Made by a program: the position numbers and the translations under genes. A DNA stretch of 64,000 bases, taken from the NCBI GenBank assembly GCA_965249785.1, contig CBDFMU010000017.1, positions 62,001 to 126,000 on the forward strand, given 5' to 3'. How positions within the stretch are numbered: the stretch's first letter is position 1; each line of letters opens with the position of its first letter. Source of the stretch: M3007 sp965249785. GTDB lineage: Bacteria; Bacteroidota; Bacteroidia; Chitinophagales; Saprospiraceae. A model generated the notes under the pieces. It saw only the letters and a program-made list of their open reading frames with translations, ran no database searches and was not told where the DNA came from. This document shows, one piece after another, positions 9,149 to 17,491 of this stretch.

Positions 9149-10472
9149 TCAGATTTGTTGTGCGGCAAATGTAATCTTCTAAAACATCATATTCAACTGC
9201 TGAATAATTACCGCTATGGAAATTAAATTGCAGACGGCCTACAAGGCTTGAAAGAGCAGCATTTGGTGCTACTTGAGTTACTAATAAATTTTTTCCTTGG
9301 GCCTCCAGATCGTGGTAAATTTGTGTGGCGTGGTATGGTCGGTACTGAAAAACGCTGGTGCGAAAGTTAACACCGTTGTCAAGTGAGAGTTGCTTCAATT
9401 CCAAAGCAAGTTGATACGTCATCTCCATGTCCTCTTCTGTTTCGTCGGGGAAGCCGTAAATAAAGTAACCTTTCATATTGATACCAGCCCGAAAAACTTT
9501 AGTAAGGTTATCAACTATAGTTTCGACATCTTTTGTCTTTTTGATGTCGGAAAGAATTTTAGGAGAACCTGATTCGATACCTATGAACACTTCGTAGCAA
9601 CCGCTTTCCTTCAGTTCCTTCATTAATTTCGTGTCAACGTTACGAAAAGTTTGAACATGCGCCATGGACCGCCACTGGAAAGGAAATGGCGAGAAAACAT
9701 TGACAGCTTTTTGTACGGATTTTTCTGATTTGAGGAAAAGATCATCCAATACTCGTACGGAATTAACCTGTGGAAAACCTTGTTGAATCTCTTGCAGTTC
9801 AGCCATTATGGAAGCATCTGACCTTTCCCGAACCGGATAGTCCTTGTTGAGCGAACGAGCGGCGGCACAAAACGTGCAGTTGTAGACACAACCCCTGCTC
9901 GTCACAATGTTGGCTTCTGTAAAACCCAATGGATGTCTAACTGGTTCGTTCTTAAAAAAACTTCGATCCAAAGTAATATCGGAAATATCCATAACAATAT
10001 ATTTGGAGTTCCCATCAATATGAAACACTCGCATATTGCCTTGTTGGAGAAACGGTTTGTCCTTGACACTTTTTCTAACAATGTCGAGCATAATCAACTC
10101 ACCATCACCAGTAACCACGTCAATAGGATTGGAAGTTTGCCAAGTAAGTATTTGGCTATACAACTGTTTAGTAGACAAGCCACCTACAACAATATGTACT
10201 GGGAAATGAAGGCTTTCTATCAAGTCTTTTACCAGATCATAGTTAGTTGTGAATATATTGATGCCAAGAAATTCCGGTTTGTTTTCTGTGATTTGATCAA
10301 TCAACGCATCTAAAGGAATACGTTGGTCAACAGCATCAATCAGTTCTGTATCGATGCCTTGCTCTCTCAACTGCGTGCCAATGTATCCTAAGCCAATAGG
10401 TGGTAAGGAATCTTCATCGTACAGAGGGTTTTTATCCCTAAATAGTGGTGAGTTAATAAGTAGGACTTTCAT
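9099..10472 (-). CDS. B12-binding domain radical SAM enzyme
   Basis: The 457-residue protein has an N-terminal cobalamin-binding-like Rossmann domain (MKVLLINSPLF, PPIGLGYIGTQL, GDGE at about 122-125). The radical SAM core has CxxxCxxC at C195, C199 and C202. Later landmarks are FIGIESGSPKIL and GYFIYGFPDETEEDM. Such enzymes use adenosyl radical chemistry, often to methylate unreactive carbons; the substrate here is unknown. The N-terminal DxHxxG cobalamin motif is not obvious, so cobalamin use is uncertain. It lies 49 bases after the PIN gene and overlaps the UDG-like gene, so it belongs to the same operon. Confidence 0.85.
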   Translation of the reverse strand: MKVLLINSPLFRDKNPLYDEDSLPPIGLGYIGTQLREQGIDTELIDAVDQRIPLDALIDQITENKPEFLGINIFTTNYDLVKDLIESLHFPVHIVVGGLSTKQLYSQILTWQTSNPIDVVTGDGELIMLDIVRKSVKDKPFLQQGNMRVFHIDGNSKYIVMDISDITLDRSFFKNEPVRHPLGFTEANIVTSRGCVYNCTFCAAARSLNKDYPVRERSDASIMAELQEIQQGFPQVNSVRVLDDLFLKSEKSVQKAVNVFSPFPFQWRSMAHVQTFRNVDTKLMKELKESGCYEVFIGIESGSPKILSDIKKTKDVETIVDNLTKVFRAGINMKGYFIYGFPDETEEDMEMTYQLALELKQLSLDNGVNFRTSVFQYRPYHATQIYHDLEAQGKNLLVTQVAPNAALSSLVGRLQFNFHSGNYSAVEYDVLEDYICRTTNLNGNNIFSNLAPQTKDL

Positions 10473-10521
10473 GTTCAGTGATTTAAGGGCGATAAAAAAT
10501 TAATAAGTATCTTCCATTAAC

Positions 10522-11034
10522 TTAATGACCATATCTTCTAAGCAGATTTTCGATCTCAGATTTTGGGGCTCGATGATTTATAGTTGGATATTCTTTAAGT
10601 TTTTCAATAAGGGTAACCAAGTCAATAACTTTTCGATTATACAACTCTTCCAAAACCCATAGCAAACCATGCACGGGTATGCCACGACGGCTTGATTCGT
10701 TTCGTAGGCTTCTGTCAGAGCTAAGGATAGCTGCATCTCGCCGAGTGGCTGCTTCCAATACGGAAGCGTCTGTAAAACTAAGGCCCGGATTAGTTTCTGT
10801 AATTAAAGCAAGATTTTCGAATAGACCGAAATGATCAACCTGCAACTGCCCAGATTCAAGGTAGGTAGTAACTTCGGCAAGTTGTGTCTCATTAATTATT
10901 TCATCCAGAACTTGCGGAGTAGTGATTACTATTAACTGGAGCTGGTAAAAGCTTGGCAAGAGGCCTAAGTCGATTAAATCGAAAAGAATGCAGGCGTCCT
11001 TGATAACAATTTCTATTTTATTTGATACTGACAT
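10522..11034 (-). CDS. PIN-domain nuclease-like protein
   Basis: This 170-residue protein shows a PIN fold pattern. The first acidic residue is D13 in IVIKDACILFDL, followed by E45 in PQVLDEI. D89 in LSFTDASVLEAA and D107 in AAILSSDRSLR complete the acidic site. PIN proteins are Mg-dependent ribonucleases, often toxins, and this type resembles PIN proteins paired with ImmA/IrrE regulators. Its start overlaps the end of the XRE/ImmA-IrrE gene by 17 bases. By analogy the pair may act as toxin and controller. Target RNA is unknown. Confidence 0.8.
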   Translation of the reverse strand: MSVSNKIEIVIKDACILFDLIDLGLLPSFYQLQLIVITTPQVLDEIINETQLAEVTTYLESGQLQVDHFGLFENLALITETNPGLSFTDASVLEAATRRDAAILSSDRSLRNESSRRGIPVHGLLWVLEELYNRKVIDLVTLIEKLKEYPTINHRAPKSEIENLLRRYGH

Positions 11035-12088
11035 ACTCCTTTCTTAAATGATTAATGTCAGTATTACATAGTGCAGCTGCCTTGCTTAAACTGATGATAC
11101 CTTCCGACAAACCCCGTGCAATGAGCAGATCGAAGCCTTTGGAATCTTCCTCACCCTTGTAATCCCCAGGTTCGACTTTTGCGCCATAAGTTTTGCTCAT
11201 GTACACCACCCAGCGCGTGTAGTAATTATCGGTAATTATTTCCAAGAAACGTAGTCGATGAACAATGGCACGGATAGATATTCCATAATATTCCTTTATT
11301 TTAATAAGCTCTTTGATGTCTATGTAAGTACGCCTACCTTCGCCAATCATTTGGCGAAGCATATGAGTCGGGATAAGAAAACAGGATGATAGAAAGTGGC
11401 ACCATTCTTCTTCTAATCTTTTATCCCCTTCCAATACGGAAAGGTCGAGGAGTAGATGAGCTAATTCATGAATAATGGTGAAACGGATGCGCTCAATGGA
11501 TTTATCCTTTTTATTAACTACTACTATAGGAATACCGGTGGAAGTAAAAACAGCGAGGCCATCTACTGCGTCCACGTCATCGATCTGGATAACTTTTATA
11601 CCTTTTATCTCCAACATTTCGCTGATATTTGGGATAGGATTATCACCTAGATTCCATTCTTTTCTAAGTTTGATGGCTGCCTTTTCAACGTCAAATTTTT
11701 CTGCAATTTTGAAACCCTCTAACGGGTTGACAAATATGTTTTGAACGTTAAGAATTTCCTCCAACTCCATATATCGTTCCACATAATCTCTCACTCTTTC
11801 AATCAGGGCCTCTTCTTCTTTATTAGAAAGGGTTGCCCGTTTGCGAAACTGCACTTGGCCTAACTCAAGGCTTTTCTTTTTTAGGAAGTAATCGGGCTTA
11901 AGTTTAAGTGCTTTAGCAATGGAAAGTAAAACCTCTGAGGTGGGATTCATATCTCCCTGCTCGTACTTGCTTAAGGCTTGCTTGGTTACTTTATTAACCA
12001 ACGCATCCGACAAATCCTGCAAAGACATACCTGCCATTTTACGTGCAAGTTTCAACCTGGTGCCGAAAGTGTTGTCTGATTGTTGCAT
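11018..12088 (-). CDS. XRE-family regulator with ImmA/IrrE metallopeptidase domain
   Basis: Residues about 8-68 form an XRE/Cro helix-turn-helix (TRLKLARKMAGMSLQDLS, then ALSKYEQGDMNPTSEV). A linker follows, and then an ImmA/IrrE zinc peptidase domain with HELAH at 207-211 and the downstream EEEWCHFLSSCFLIP. In known relatives such as ImmA or the radiation-response IrrE, the peptidase cleaves a repressor on stress. A protein joining both domains can bind its own promoter and be inactivated or cleave partners. It is the first gene of the operon, directly behind a 22-bp inverted repeat that overlaps its promoter, so autoregulation is likely. It is about twice the length of a simple XRE repressor. 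Confidence 0.9.
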   Translation of the reverse strand: MQQSDNTFGTRLKLARKMAGMSLQDLSDALVNKVTKQALSKYEQGDMNPTSEVLLSIAKALKLKPDYFLKKKSLELGQVQFRKRATLSNKEEEALIERVRDYVERYMELEEILNVQNIFVNPLEGFKIAEKFDVEKAAIKLRKEWNLGDNPIPNISEMLEIKGIKVIQIDDVDAVDGLAVFTSTGIPIVVVNKKDKSIERIRFTIIHELAHLLLDLSVLEGDKRLEEEWCHFLSSCFLIPTHMLRQMIGEGRRTYIDIKELIKIKEYYGISIRAIVHRLRFLEIITDNYYTRWVVYMSKTYGAKVEPGDYKGEEDSKGFDLLIARGLSEGIISLSKAAALCNTDINHLRKEYVSIK

Positions 12089-12092
12089 AAAT

Positions 12093-12150
12093 TTTCAATT
12101 GTAGTTGACAAAATTAGTTATTTAATTTATTTTGTCAACCATAATTGAAA
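12093..12150 (-). promoter_or_regulatory. Inverted-repeat operator of the XRE/PIN/radical SAM/UDG operon
   Basis: The 22-base arms at 12093-12114 and 12129-12150 match at 20 of 22 positions and are separated by 14 AT-rich bases. Each arm carries TTGACAAAAT in its inner half and TTTCAATT in its outer half. The near arm ends five bases before the ATG of the XRE gene. This is the expected layout for a dimeric helix-turn-helix autorepressor. Confidence 0.85.
12109..12138 (-). promoter_or_regulatory. Promoter of the accessory operon
   Basis: On the minus strand TTG (12138-12136) is followed by 19 bases and then TAATTTTG (12116-12109), a full match to the Bacteroidota TTG-N19-TAnnTTTG promoter. 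Both elements fall inside the operator arms, so repressor binding would block the promoter. The transcript would have a leader of only about 15 bases. Confidence 0.75.
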
Positions 12151-12233
12151 TATTTTTTTGAAATATTTTTCAGACAGAAATTTTTAAAGTATTAAAAAGA
12201 ATAAGCAACAGCAAACAAAGTGAACAATGAGCA

Positions 12234-12269
12234 ATAAAAAGCATTGCAAATCAACGACTTGCAATGCTT
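12234..12269 (-). terminator. Terminator after mnmE
   Basis: On the minus strand AAGCATTGCAA (12269-12259) pairs with TTGCAATGCTT (12249-12239), followed by TTTTATTG. Confidence 0.75.
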
Positions 12270-12302
12270 AATTTATTTTTTGTTGGTGGGTTGTTTTCCC
12301 AC

Positions 12303-13796
12303 TTACTTTCCAATACAAAACTTCCCAAAAATATTCCCCAACAAATCCTCCACCCCAATTTCCCCGGTGATCTCGCCCAGAAACGCCAGCGAACGCCGAA
12401 TATCCTGCGCAATAAAATCGCCGGTAATATTAGTATCCAAACCCTGTAACACATCGGCCAGTGCAGCGTCTGCCTGACGCAGCGCACCGAAGTGTCGGGC
12501 ATTGGTGACGATAGTGCTTTCCAGATTGATCTCGCCGCCAGCAATGGTTTCAAAGATTTTTTCTTTCAGGTATTCAATGTTCATCTGATTTTTGGCGGAA
12601 ACAGGAATTAAAGATGAAGGATGAAGGATGAAGGATGAATATTCCGACGGGTTGTCTTCCAATAAATAGGGATGAATATCCGGTAGCGACAGATCAAGCA
12701 GCCAATCAGTTTGAAAGAGCGGATTACGATCCATTTTGTTGCACACTACCAATAGGGGCGACCCTTGCGGTCCCCCATCCATTTCCCCCACCAAATCCCG
12801 CAAATCCCGATGCACGTCCGCCAAAGTCATGCCGCCGGCCACATCCCAGACGTAAATTAAGATGGCTGCTCGTTCTATCTGTTCCATCGTTTTGCGCACG
12901 CCAATGGCTTCGATTTGATCTTGCGCTTCGCGTAACCCAGCCGTATCGATCAGCCGAAATTGTACACCCTTGATATTTAATATTTCCTCAATGGTATCGC
13001 GCGTAGTCCCCGCAATGTCGGAGACGATGGCGCGCTCTTCGTTGAGCAAGGCATTGAGTAGAGTACTTTTGCCTGCGTTGGGTCGCCCGGCGATGACAGT
13101 GGCCACGCCGGTTTTCAGCGCATTTCCCAAGGTGAAAGATTGGAGCAGCGTCTGGATATAAGCCCTGATTTTTAAGACCAGATTTTTCAAATCCTGACGG
13201 TCGGCAAATTCGACGTCTTCTTCACCGAAATCCAGTTCGAGTTCCACGAGGCTGGCGAAACTGATGAGCTCTTCGCGGAGGCGAGCGATATCATTTTTGA
13301 AACCGCCGCGCAACTGGCGCAGGGCTATCGAGTGCGAGGCTTCGCTTTGGCTGTTAATCAAATCGGCGACGGCTTCGGCTTGGGAAAGGTCCATTTTGCC
13401 GTTCAGGAAAGCACGTAGGGTGAACTCGCCAGGTTGGGCCATTCGTGCGCCGTTTTGTAGGCATAACTGAATGATCTCCTGCTGAATATAAGTGGAACCA
13501 TGGCAACTGATCTCTACGGTATTTTCGCCCGTGTAGGATTTTGGCCCGTGAAAAACGGTCACCAACACCTCGTCCACCAAGTGGTCATTTTCATCTATTA
13601 AGTGCCCAAAATGCGCGGTGTGAGACGGCTGTTCGCTGAGTTTTTTTCCTTTAAAAATGCGGTCGGTCAAGTCAATCGCATCGCTTCCCGACAAGCGAAT
13701 GACGGCGATGGCACCGATCCCTGGTGGAGTGGCCAAGGCAACGATGGTAGCAGAAAGATCGGGTAGTTGCATATTGATATTTGATAATGTGGCCAA
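12303..13796 (-). CDS. mnmE: tRNA uridine-5-carboxymethylaminomethyl modification GTPase MnmE
   Basis: This 497-residue protein has the N-terminal folate-binding domain, a helical domain, an inserted GTPase domain (GRPNAGKSTLLNALL, DIAGTTRDT, DTAGLRE, NKMD) and the invariant C-terminal FCIGK. With MnmG it builds cmnm5U at the wobble position of tRNAs reading NNA/NNG codons. An unusual insert separates NKMD from the SAK motif: it contains SSFILHPSSLIP, encoded by a heptamer array at 12613-12640, so this is a low-complexity gain inside the G domain. MQLPDLSATIVALATP at M9 is an alternative start. Confidence 0.96.
   Translation of the reverse strand: MATLSNINMQLPDLSATIVALATPPGIGAIAVIRLSGSDAIDLTDRIFKGKKLSEQPSHTAHFGHLIDENDHLVDEVLVTVFHGPKSYTGENTVEISCHGSTYIQQEIIQLCLQNGARMAQPGEFTLRAFLNGKMDLSQAEAVADLINSQSEASHSIALRQLRGGFKNDIARLREELISFASLVELELDFGEEDVEFADRQDLKNLVLKIRAYIQTLLQSFTLGNALKTGVATVIAGRPNAGKSTLLNALLNEERAIVSDIAGTTRDTIEEILNIKGVQFRLIDTAGLREAQDQIEAIGVRKTMEQIERAAILIYVWDVAGGMTLADVHRDLRDLVGEMDGGPQGSPLLVVCNKMDRNPLFQTDWLLDLSLPDIHPYLLEDNPSEYSSFILHPSSLIPVSAKNQMNIEYLKEKIFETIAGGEINLESTIVTNARHFGALRQADAALADVLQGLDTNITGDFIAQDIRRSLAFLGEITGEIGVEDLLGNIFGKFCIGK
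12613..12640. repeat. Four heptamer units (GATGAAG) inside mnmE
   Basis: Four tandem 7-base units, GATGAAG three times then GATGAAT, are read in frame as part of the MnmE insert. The heptamer period matches the arrays between ribosomal genes at 43862 and 44693. Confidence 0.9.
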
Positions 13797-13836
13797 TGGT
13801 TTAATGTGGTCAATATGATAAGCCCATTGACCACAT

Positions 13837-14628
13837 TTATTTCATTGCTATTTCTTTTAAACCAAACAACTCTTTGCCCTGCGTAGTTTCGATACAGAGC
13901 CGCCCATCGGAATGGACGCTGGTGATGACACCCTGGAATATTTCCCCATCGGAGCGTTGAAAAGTGCTTACTACCCCCCGCCGGAAAAGGCTGGCTTCAT
14001 ATTCTGCCTGAATTTCGGCGCGATGGCCGGATTTTAATTGCAGGTAACGCCGCTCTATGTCCTCAAACAACGTTTCAGCGACGGCATTCAGATCAAAAGA
14101 ACGTTCGGCAGCCAAGGCCAGAGAAGTCGGACTGTTCGTCATAGCTGAGAAAGAAGTCTGGTTGACATTTAATCCAATGCCAACGATAGCAGACTGCCAC
14201 GCAAGACCAGAGAGTGCATTCTGGATCAATATGCCGCCCGCTTTCTGGTCGCCGAGGTAGAGGTCATTGGGCCATTTGGCCGTGACTGTGCTAGCGTTTG
14301 TCGAGTCCAAATGTACTTTGGCCGTATCAATCAAGGCTAGTGCTACGGCCATGCTCAGGTGAAATTGGTGCTTGATTTCGAGCCAATTAGGATATAAAAT
14401 AATGCTCAACGTCAGGTTTTGACGGGCAGCACTTTCCCAGCGACTGCCAAATTGACCCCGTCCGGCTGACTGGCTGTCAGCCCGAACGACAGTTCCTTCG
14501 GGTGGCCTGCTTTTTGCAGTTTGCTGCGAAGAAGTGGATAGGACAAGCAGGTCGGCGGCGTAATCATTGGTAGAGACCAATTCTTCGAATTGATGGTAAA
14601 CTTTTCCGACAAAAAGGGTGTTTGCCAA
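13837..14628 (-). CDS. birA: Biotin--[acetyl-CoA-carboxylase] ligase
   Basis: The 263-residue protein has the biotin ligase landmarks SAGRGQFGSRWES (the biotinyl-5'-AMP loop), KWPNDLYL, KAGGIL and GIGLNVNQ, with the small C-terminal domain at about 215-263. It activates biotin with ATP and attaches it to carboxyl-carrier lysines. There is no N-terminal helix-turn-helix, so unlike E. coli BirA it should not repress the biotin operon. It lies 40 bases upstream of mnmE on the same strand. Confidence 0.95.
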   Translation of the reverse strand: MANTLFVGKVYHQFEELVSTNDYAADLLVLSTSSQQTAKSRPPEGTVVRADSQSAGRGQFGSRWESAARQNLTLSIILYPNWLEIKHQFHLSMAVALALIDTAKVHLDSTNASTVTAKWPNDLYLGDQKAGGILIQNALSGLAWQSAIVGIGLNVNQTSFSAMTNSPTSLALAAERSFDLNAVAETLFEDIERRYLQLKSGHRAEIQAEYEASLFRRGVVSTFQRSDGEIFQGVITSVHSDGRLCIETTQGKELFGLKEIAMK

Positions 14629-14812
14629 GCGACGTTATATTTTAAAAGTCAAACCGAAGATAAGGGAACAGCAGCAAGAGCGTTATTGGTAGTAAAAACT
14701 GCCAGCTTTTGCGTATCTTTACTTTTTAGGGTCTCTTATCACCTTATTAGAACTGCCAATTAACCATTATTTCAAGCCTTTTTTTGAATTTCACTAAAGC
14801 ACGAATCAGCAC

Positions 14813-15205
14813 TTGATTAGCACCAAATCCCGACGGGCAAAGACCGTCACTCAAAATTTCGAGCAACTTAATCACTGCATAGTCGAAGGTATCCGCGACA
14901 AGAAAGGCAAAAATATCGTTCAATTGGACTTGCGGAAACTGGGCGAGGCACCAGCAGATTTTTTCATCATTTGTGAAGGCGACTCCAGCACGCACGTTAA
15001 GGCTATTTCAGACAGCATTTATCAAAAGGTGAAGGAGGCGGCTCAAACGATGCCTATTCACACAGAAGGTTCTAAAAATGCCAGCTGGGTATTGATTGAT
15101 TACTTCAACACCGTGGTGCACGTTTTCCACCCGGAGACGCGCCAATTTTACGAGATAGAGCAACTGTGGAGCGATGCTGAAGTGACCGAGTTCGGCGAGG
15201 TATAA
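14813..15205 (+). CDS. rsfS: Ribosome silencing factor RsfS
   Basis: The 130-residue protein shows the RsfS/Iojap pattern: a helix followed by GKNIVQLDLRKL, APADFFIICEGDSSTHVKAI, and SWVLIDYFNTVVHVFHPETRQFYEIEQLW. It binds ribosomal protein uL14 and blocks subunit joining when nutrients are low. No ATG is available near the N-terminus, so the TTG at 14813 is taken as start, giving the usual family length. It lies 92 bases before ftsH, a pairing common in Bacteroidota. Confidence 0.93.
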   Translation: MISTKSRRAKTVTQNFEQLNHCIVEGIRDKKGKNIVQLDLRKLGEAPADFFIICEGDSSTHVKAISDSIYQKVKEAAQTMPIHTEGSKNASWVLIDYFNTVVHVFHPETRQFYEIEQLWSDAEVTEFGEV

Positions 15206-15297
15206 ATGTTAGGTTTCTGCCAAAAAGCAAGTTCAATTCTCAAAAACGGTGAACAACCGATGTACAACCGTAGGTCGGACAGTACCATCCAGATATA

Positions 15298-17325
15298 ATG
15301 GAACAAGAAAATAAGAAAAAACGCGGCAATGATTCGGAGGATCAACGCTCGCAACGGGAAGATAATAACGGGGGTGACGGTATGCCCCGGATTAATTTTA
15401 CCTGGTTTTATGTCCTCATCGTTTTTGGCCTCATAGGTTTGTACCTGGCTAAAATGATGGGTACCGAACACCGTACCAACTGGACGGAGTTTGAGAAATG
15501 GGCGCGCAAAGGACACATTGATCGCTTGGTGGTGGTCAATGAAAAAGAGGCGTATGTCTATATCAAACGCGACTCGCTGGGCTTTGGCGACCACAAAAAT
15601 ATCAGCGCGGAGCAGCCCAAGGGCCTCAACGTAGATATGCCAAACTATGTGTTCAATATCGGTAAACCAGAGGTGCTTGAGACCAAGCTCAAAGATCTCA
15701 ACGATAGCCTGGCCAAAGACAAAAAGGCTAAGATCGTCGCCGAATATGATACACGCACCGACTGGACCAGCACCATGCTGCCTTATATGCTCATGATCCT
15801 GCTGTTTGTTGGCCTGTGGATGTTTATTATGCGACGAATGGGTGGCGGCGCGGGAGGGCCGGGCGGCCAGATATTTAATATTGGCAAGTCCAAGGCGACC
15901 CTTTTTGACCAAAATACCAAGGTCAATATCACTTTTGCCGATGTAGCAGGCCTCGATGAGGCCAAGGAAGAAGTGATGGAAGTAGTGGATTTTCTGAAAA
16001 ATCCGAAGAAATATACCGTTTTGGGGGGTAAAATCCCGAAAGGAGTGCTGCTCGTCGGCCCACCCGGAACAGGTAAAACCCTGCTGGCGAAGGCCGTGGC
16101 TGGCGAGGCGAATGCACCCTTCTTTTCTATTTCCGGTTCCGATTTTGTGGAAATGTTCGTCGGCGTGGGTGCTTCCCGCGTTCGTGACTTGTTCCGTCAG
16201 GCCCGTGAAAAGGCCCCTTGTATCATCTTTATTGATGAAGTAGACGCTATTGGCCGCGCTCGCGGACGTGGTGCTATCCAAGGGGGTAATGACGAACGGG
16301 AAAATACGCTAAACCAATTGCTGGTAGAAATGGATGGTTTTCCGACTGATAAGGGAGTTATCCTGATGGCGGCTACCAACCGTCCTGACATTCTGGATAA
16401 TGCCCTGATGCGTCCAGGTCGTTTCGACCGCCAGATTGGCATAGGTCGTCCTGACTTGAATGGCCGGGCGCAGATATTTGAAGTGCACATGCGGAGTATC
16501 AAGGTCAGCCCGGAAGTGACGGCGATGGCTTTGTCTGAAATGACACCTGGTTTTGTGGGTGCCGATATTGCCAATGTGTGCAATGAAGCAGCCCTGATTG
16601 CTGCCCGCCGCGAGAAAAAAGCGGTGGATATGGACGATTTCAACTATGCCCTCGATAAGGTGATTGGTGGCCTGGAAAAGAAAAATAAGATCATCACACC
16701 GGAGGAAAAGCAGATCATTGCTTACCACGAGGCTGGTCACGCCATTTGTGGCTGGTTCCTGGAACATGCTCACCCGCTGGTGAAAGTAACCATCGTGCCG
16801 CGTGGTCTGGCTGCACTTGGCTACGCCCAGTATTTGCCGAAAGAACAATACATCACTCGCAAGGAAAAACTGCTGGATGATATTTGCATGACGCTTGGGG
16901 GTCGGGCAGCAGAGTCGGTCGTGTTTGACAAAATCAGTACGGGTGCCCAAAGCGACCTCGACCATATTACGCGCCTGTCTTACGAAATGATTGTGAACTA
17001 CGGTCTGAGCGAAAAAGTAGGTAACGTAAGCTACTATTCTATGCTCAACGATAGCTATTCGCGTCCTTTCTCGGAGCAAACGGCTTTTCTGATTGATCAG
17101 GAAGTGAAAAACATGATTGAGGAGCAATACAATCGCTCTAAGGCATTGCTGCGCGACAAGCGAAAGGAACTGGACGCTTTGGCGAAGGCTTTGCTGGAAA
17201 AAGAAGTGCTGCACCGAGCCGATCTGGAAAACATTATTGGTAAGCGACCTTTTATTGATCCTACGCCGGGCGAAAGTGCCAGTGTGCCGGAAGTAGAGCC
17301 GCTACGCCGGGATGATGACGAATAA
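15298..17325 (+). CDS. ftsH: ATP-dependent zinc metalloprotease FtsH
   Basis: This 675-residue protein has an N-terminal membrane segment (FYVLIVFGLIGLYLA), a periplasmic domain, a second membrane segment (MLPYMLMILLFVGLWMFIM), and a Gly-rich linker. The AAA+ module has Walker A GPPGTGKT at about 250, Walker B IIFIDEVDAIG, and the second region of homology (MRPGRFDRQI). The zinc site HEAGH is at about 478. It degrades misfolded membrane proteins and regulators as a hexamer. The extended acidic tail (VEPLRRDDDE) is usual in this phylum. A strong terminator follows. Confidence 0.98.
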   Translation: MEQENKKKRGNDSEDQRSQREDNNGGDGMPRINFTWFYVLIVFGLIGLYLAKMMGTEHRTNWTEFEKWARKGHIDRLVVVNEKEAYVYIKRDSLGFGDHKNISAEQPKGLNVDMPNYVFNIGKPEVLETKLKDLNDSLAKDKKAKIVAEYDTRTDWTSTMLPYMLMILLFVGLWMFIMRRMGGGAGGPGGQIFNIGKSKATLFDQNTKVNITFADVAGLDEAKEEVMEVVDFLKNPKKYTVLGGKIPKGVLLVGPPGTGKTLLAKAVAGEANAPFFSISGSDFVEMFVGVGASRVRDLFRQAREKAPCIIFIDEVDAIGRARGRGAIQGGNDERENTLNQLLVEMDGFPTDKGVILMAATNRPDILDNALMRPGRFDRQIGIGRPDLNGRAQIFEVHMRSIKVSPEVTAMALSEMTPGFVGADIANVCNEAALIAARREKKAVDMDDFNYALDKVIGGLEKKNKIITPEEKQIIAYHEAGHAICGWFLEHAHPLVKVTIVPRGLAALGYAQYLPKEQYITRKEKLLDDICMTLGGRAAESVVFDKISTGAQSDLDHITRLSYEMIVNYGLSEKVGNVSYYSMLNDSYSRPFSEQTAFLIDQEVKNMIEEQYNRSKALLRDKRKELDALAKALLEKEVLHRADLENIIGKRPFIDPTPGESASVPEVEPLRRDDDE

Positions 17326-17356
17326 GAAGCAATAGCCAAAGGGCAATTTGCAAAAG

Positions 17357-17393
17357 CAAAAAGCCGCGCTGATAACTCAGCGCGGCTTTTTTT
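17357..17393 (+). terminator. Intrinsic terminator after ftsH
   Basis: A 13-bp perfect stem (AAAGCCGCGCTGA at 17360-17372, partner at 17377-17389) with loop TAAC is followed by a T run. Confidence 0.92.
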
Positions 17394-17491
17394 GTGATTT
17401 TTACCGACTTTCGCCAACGACTTACCAGCTTTGATCGTCTCCCGCAAATGGAAAGCCAATATTTTTACTCAGCCAGCAACTTATAAATTTT

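Noticed and set aside
15148..16281. 377-codon open frame opposite ftsH
   Set aside because: It is antisense to ftsH; composition mirrors the coding strand.
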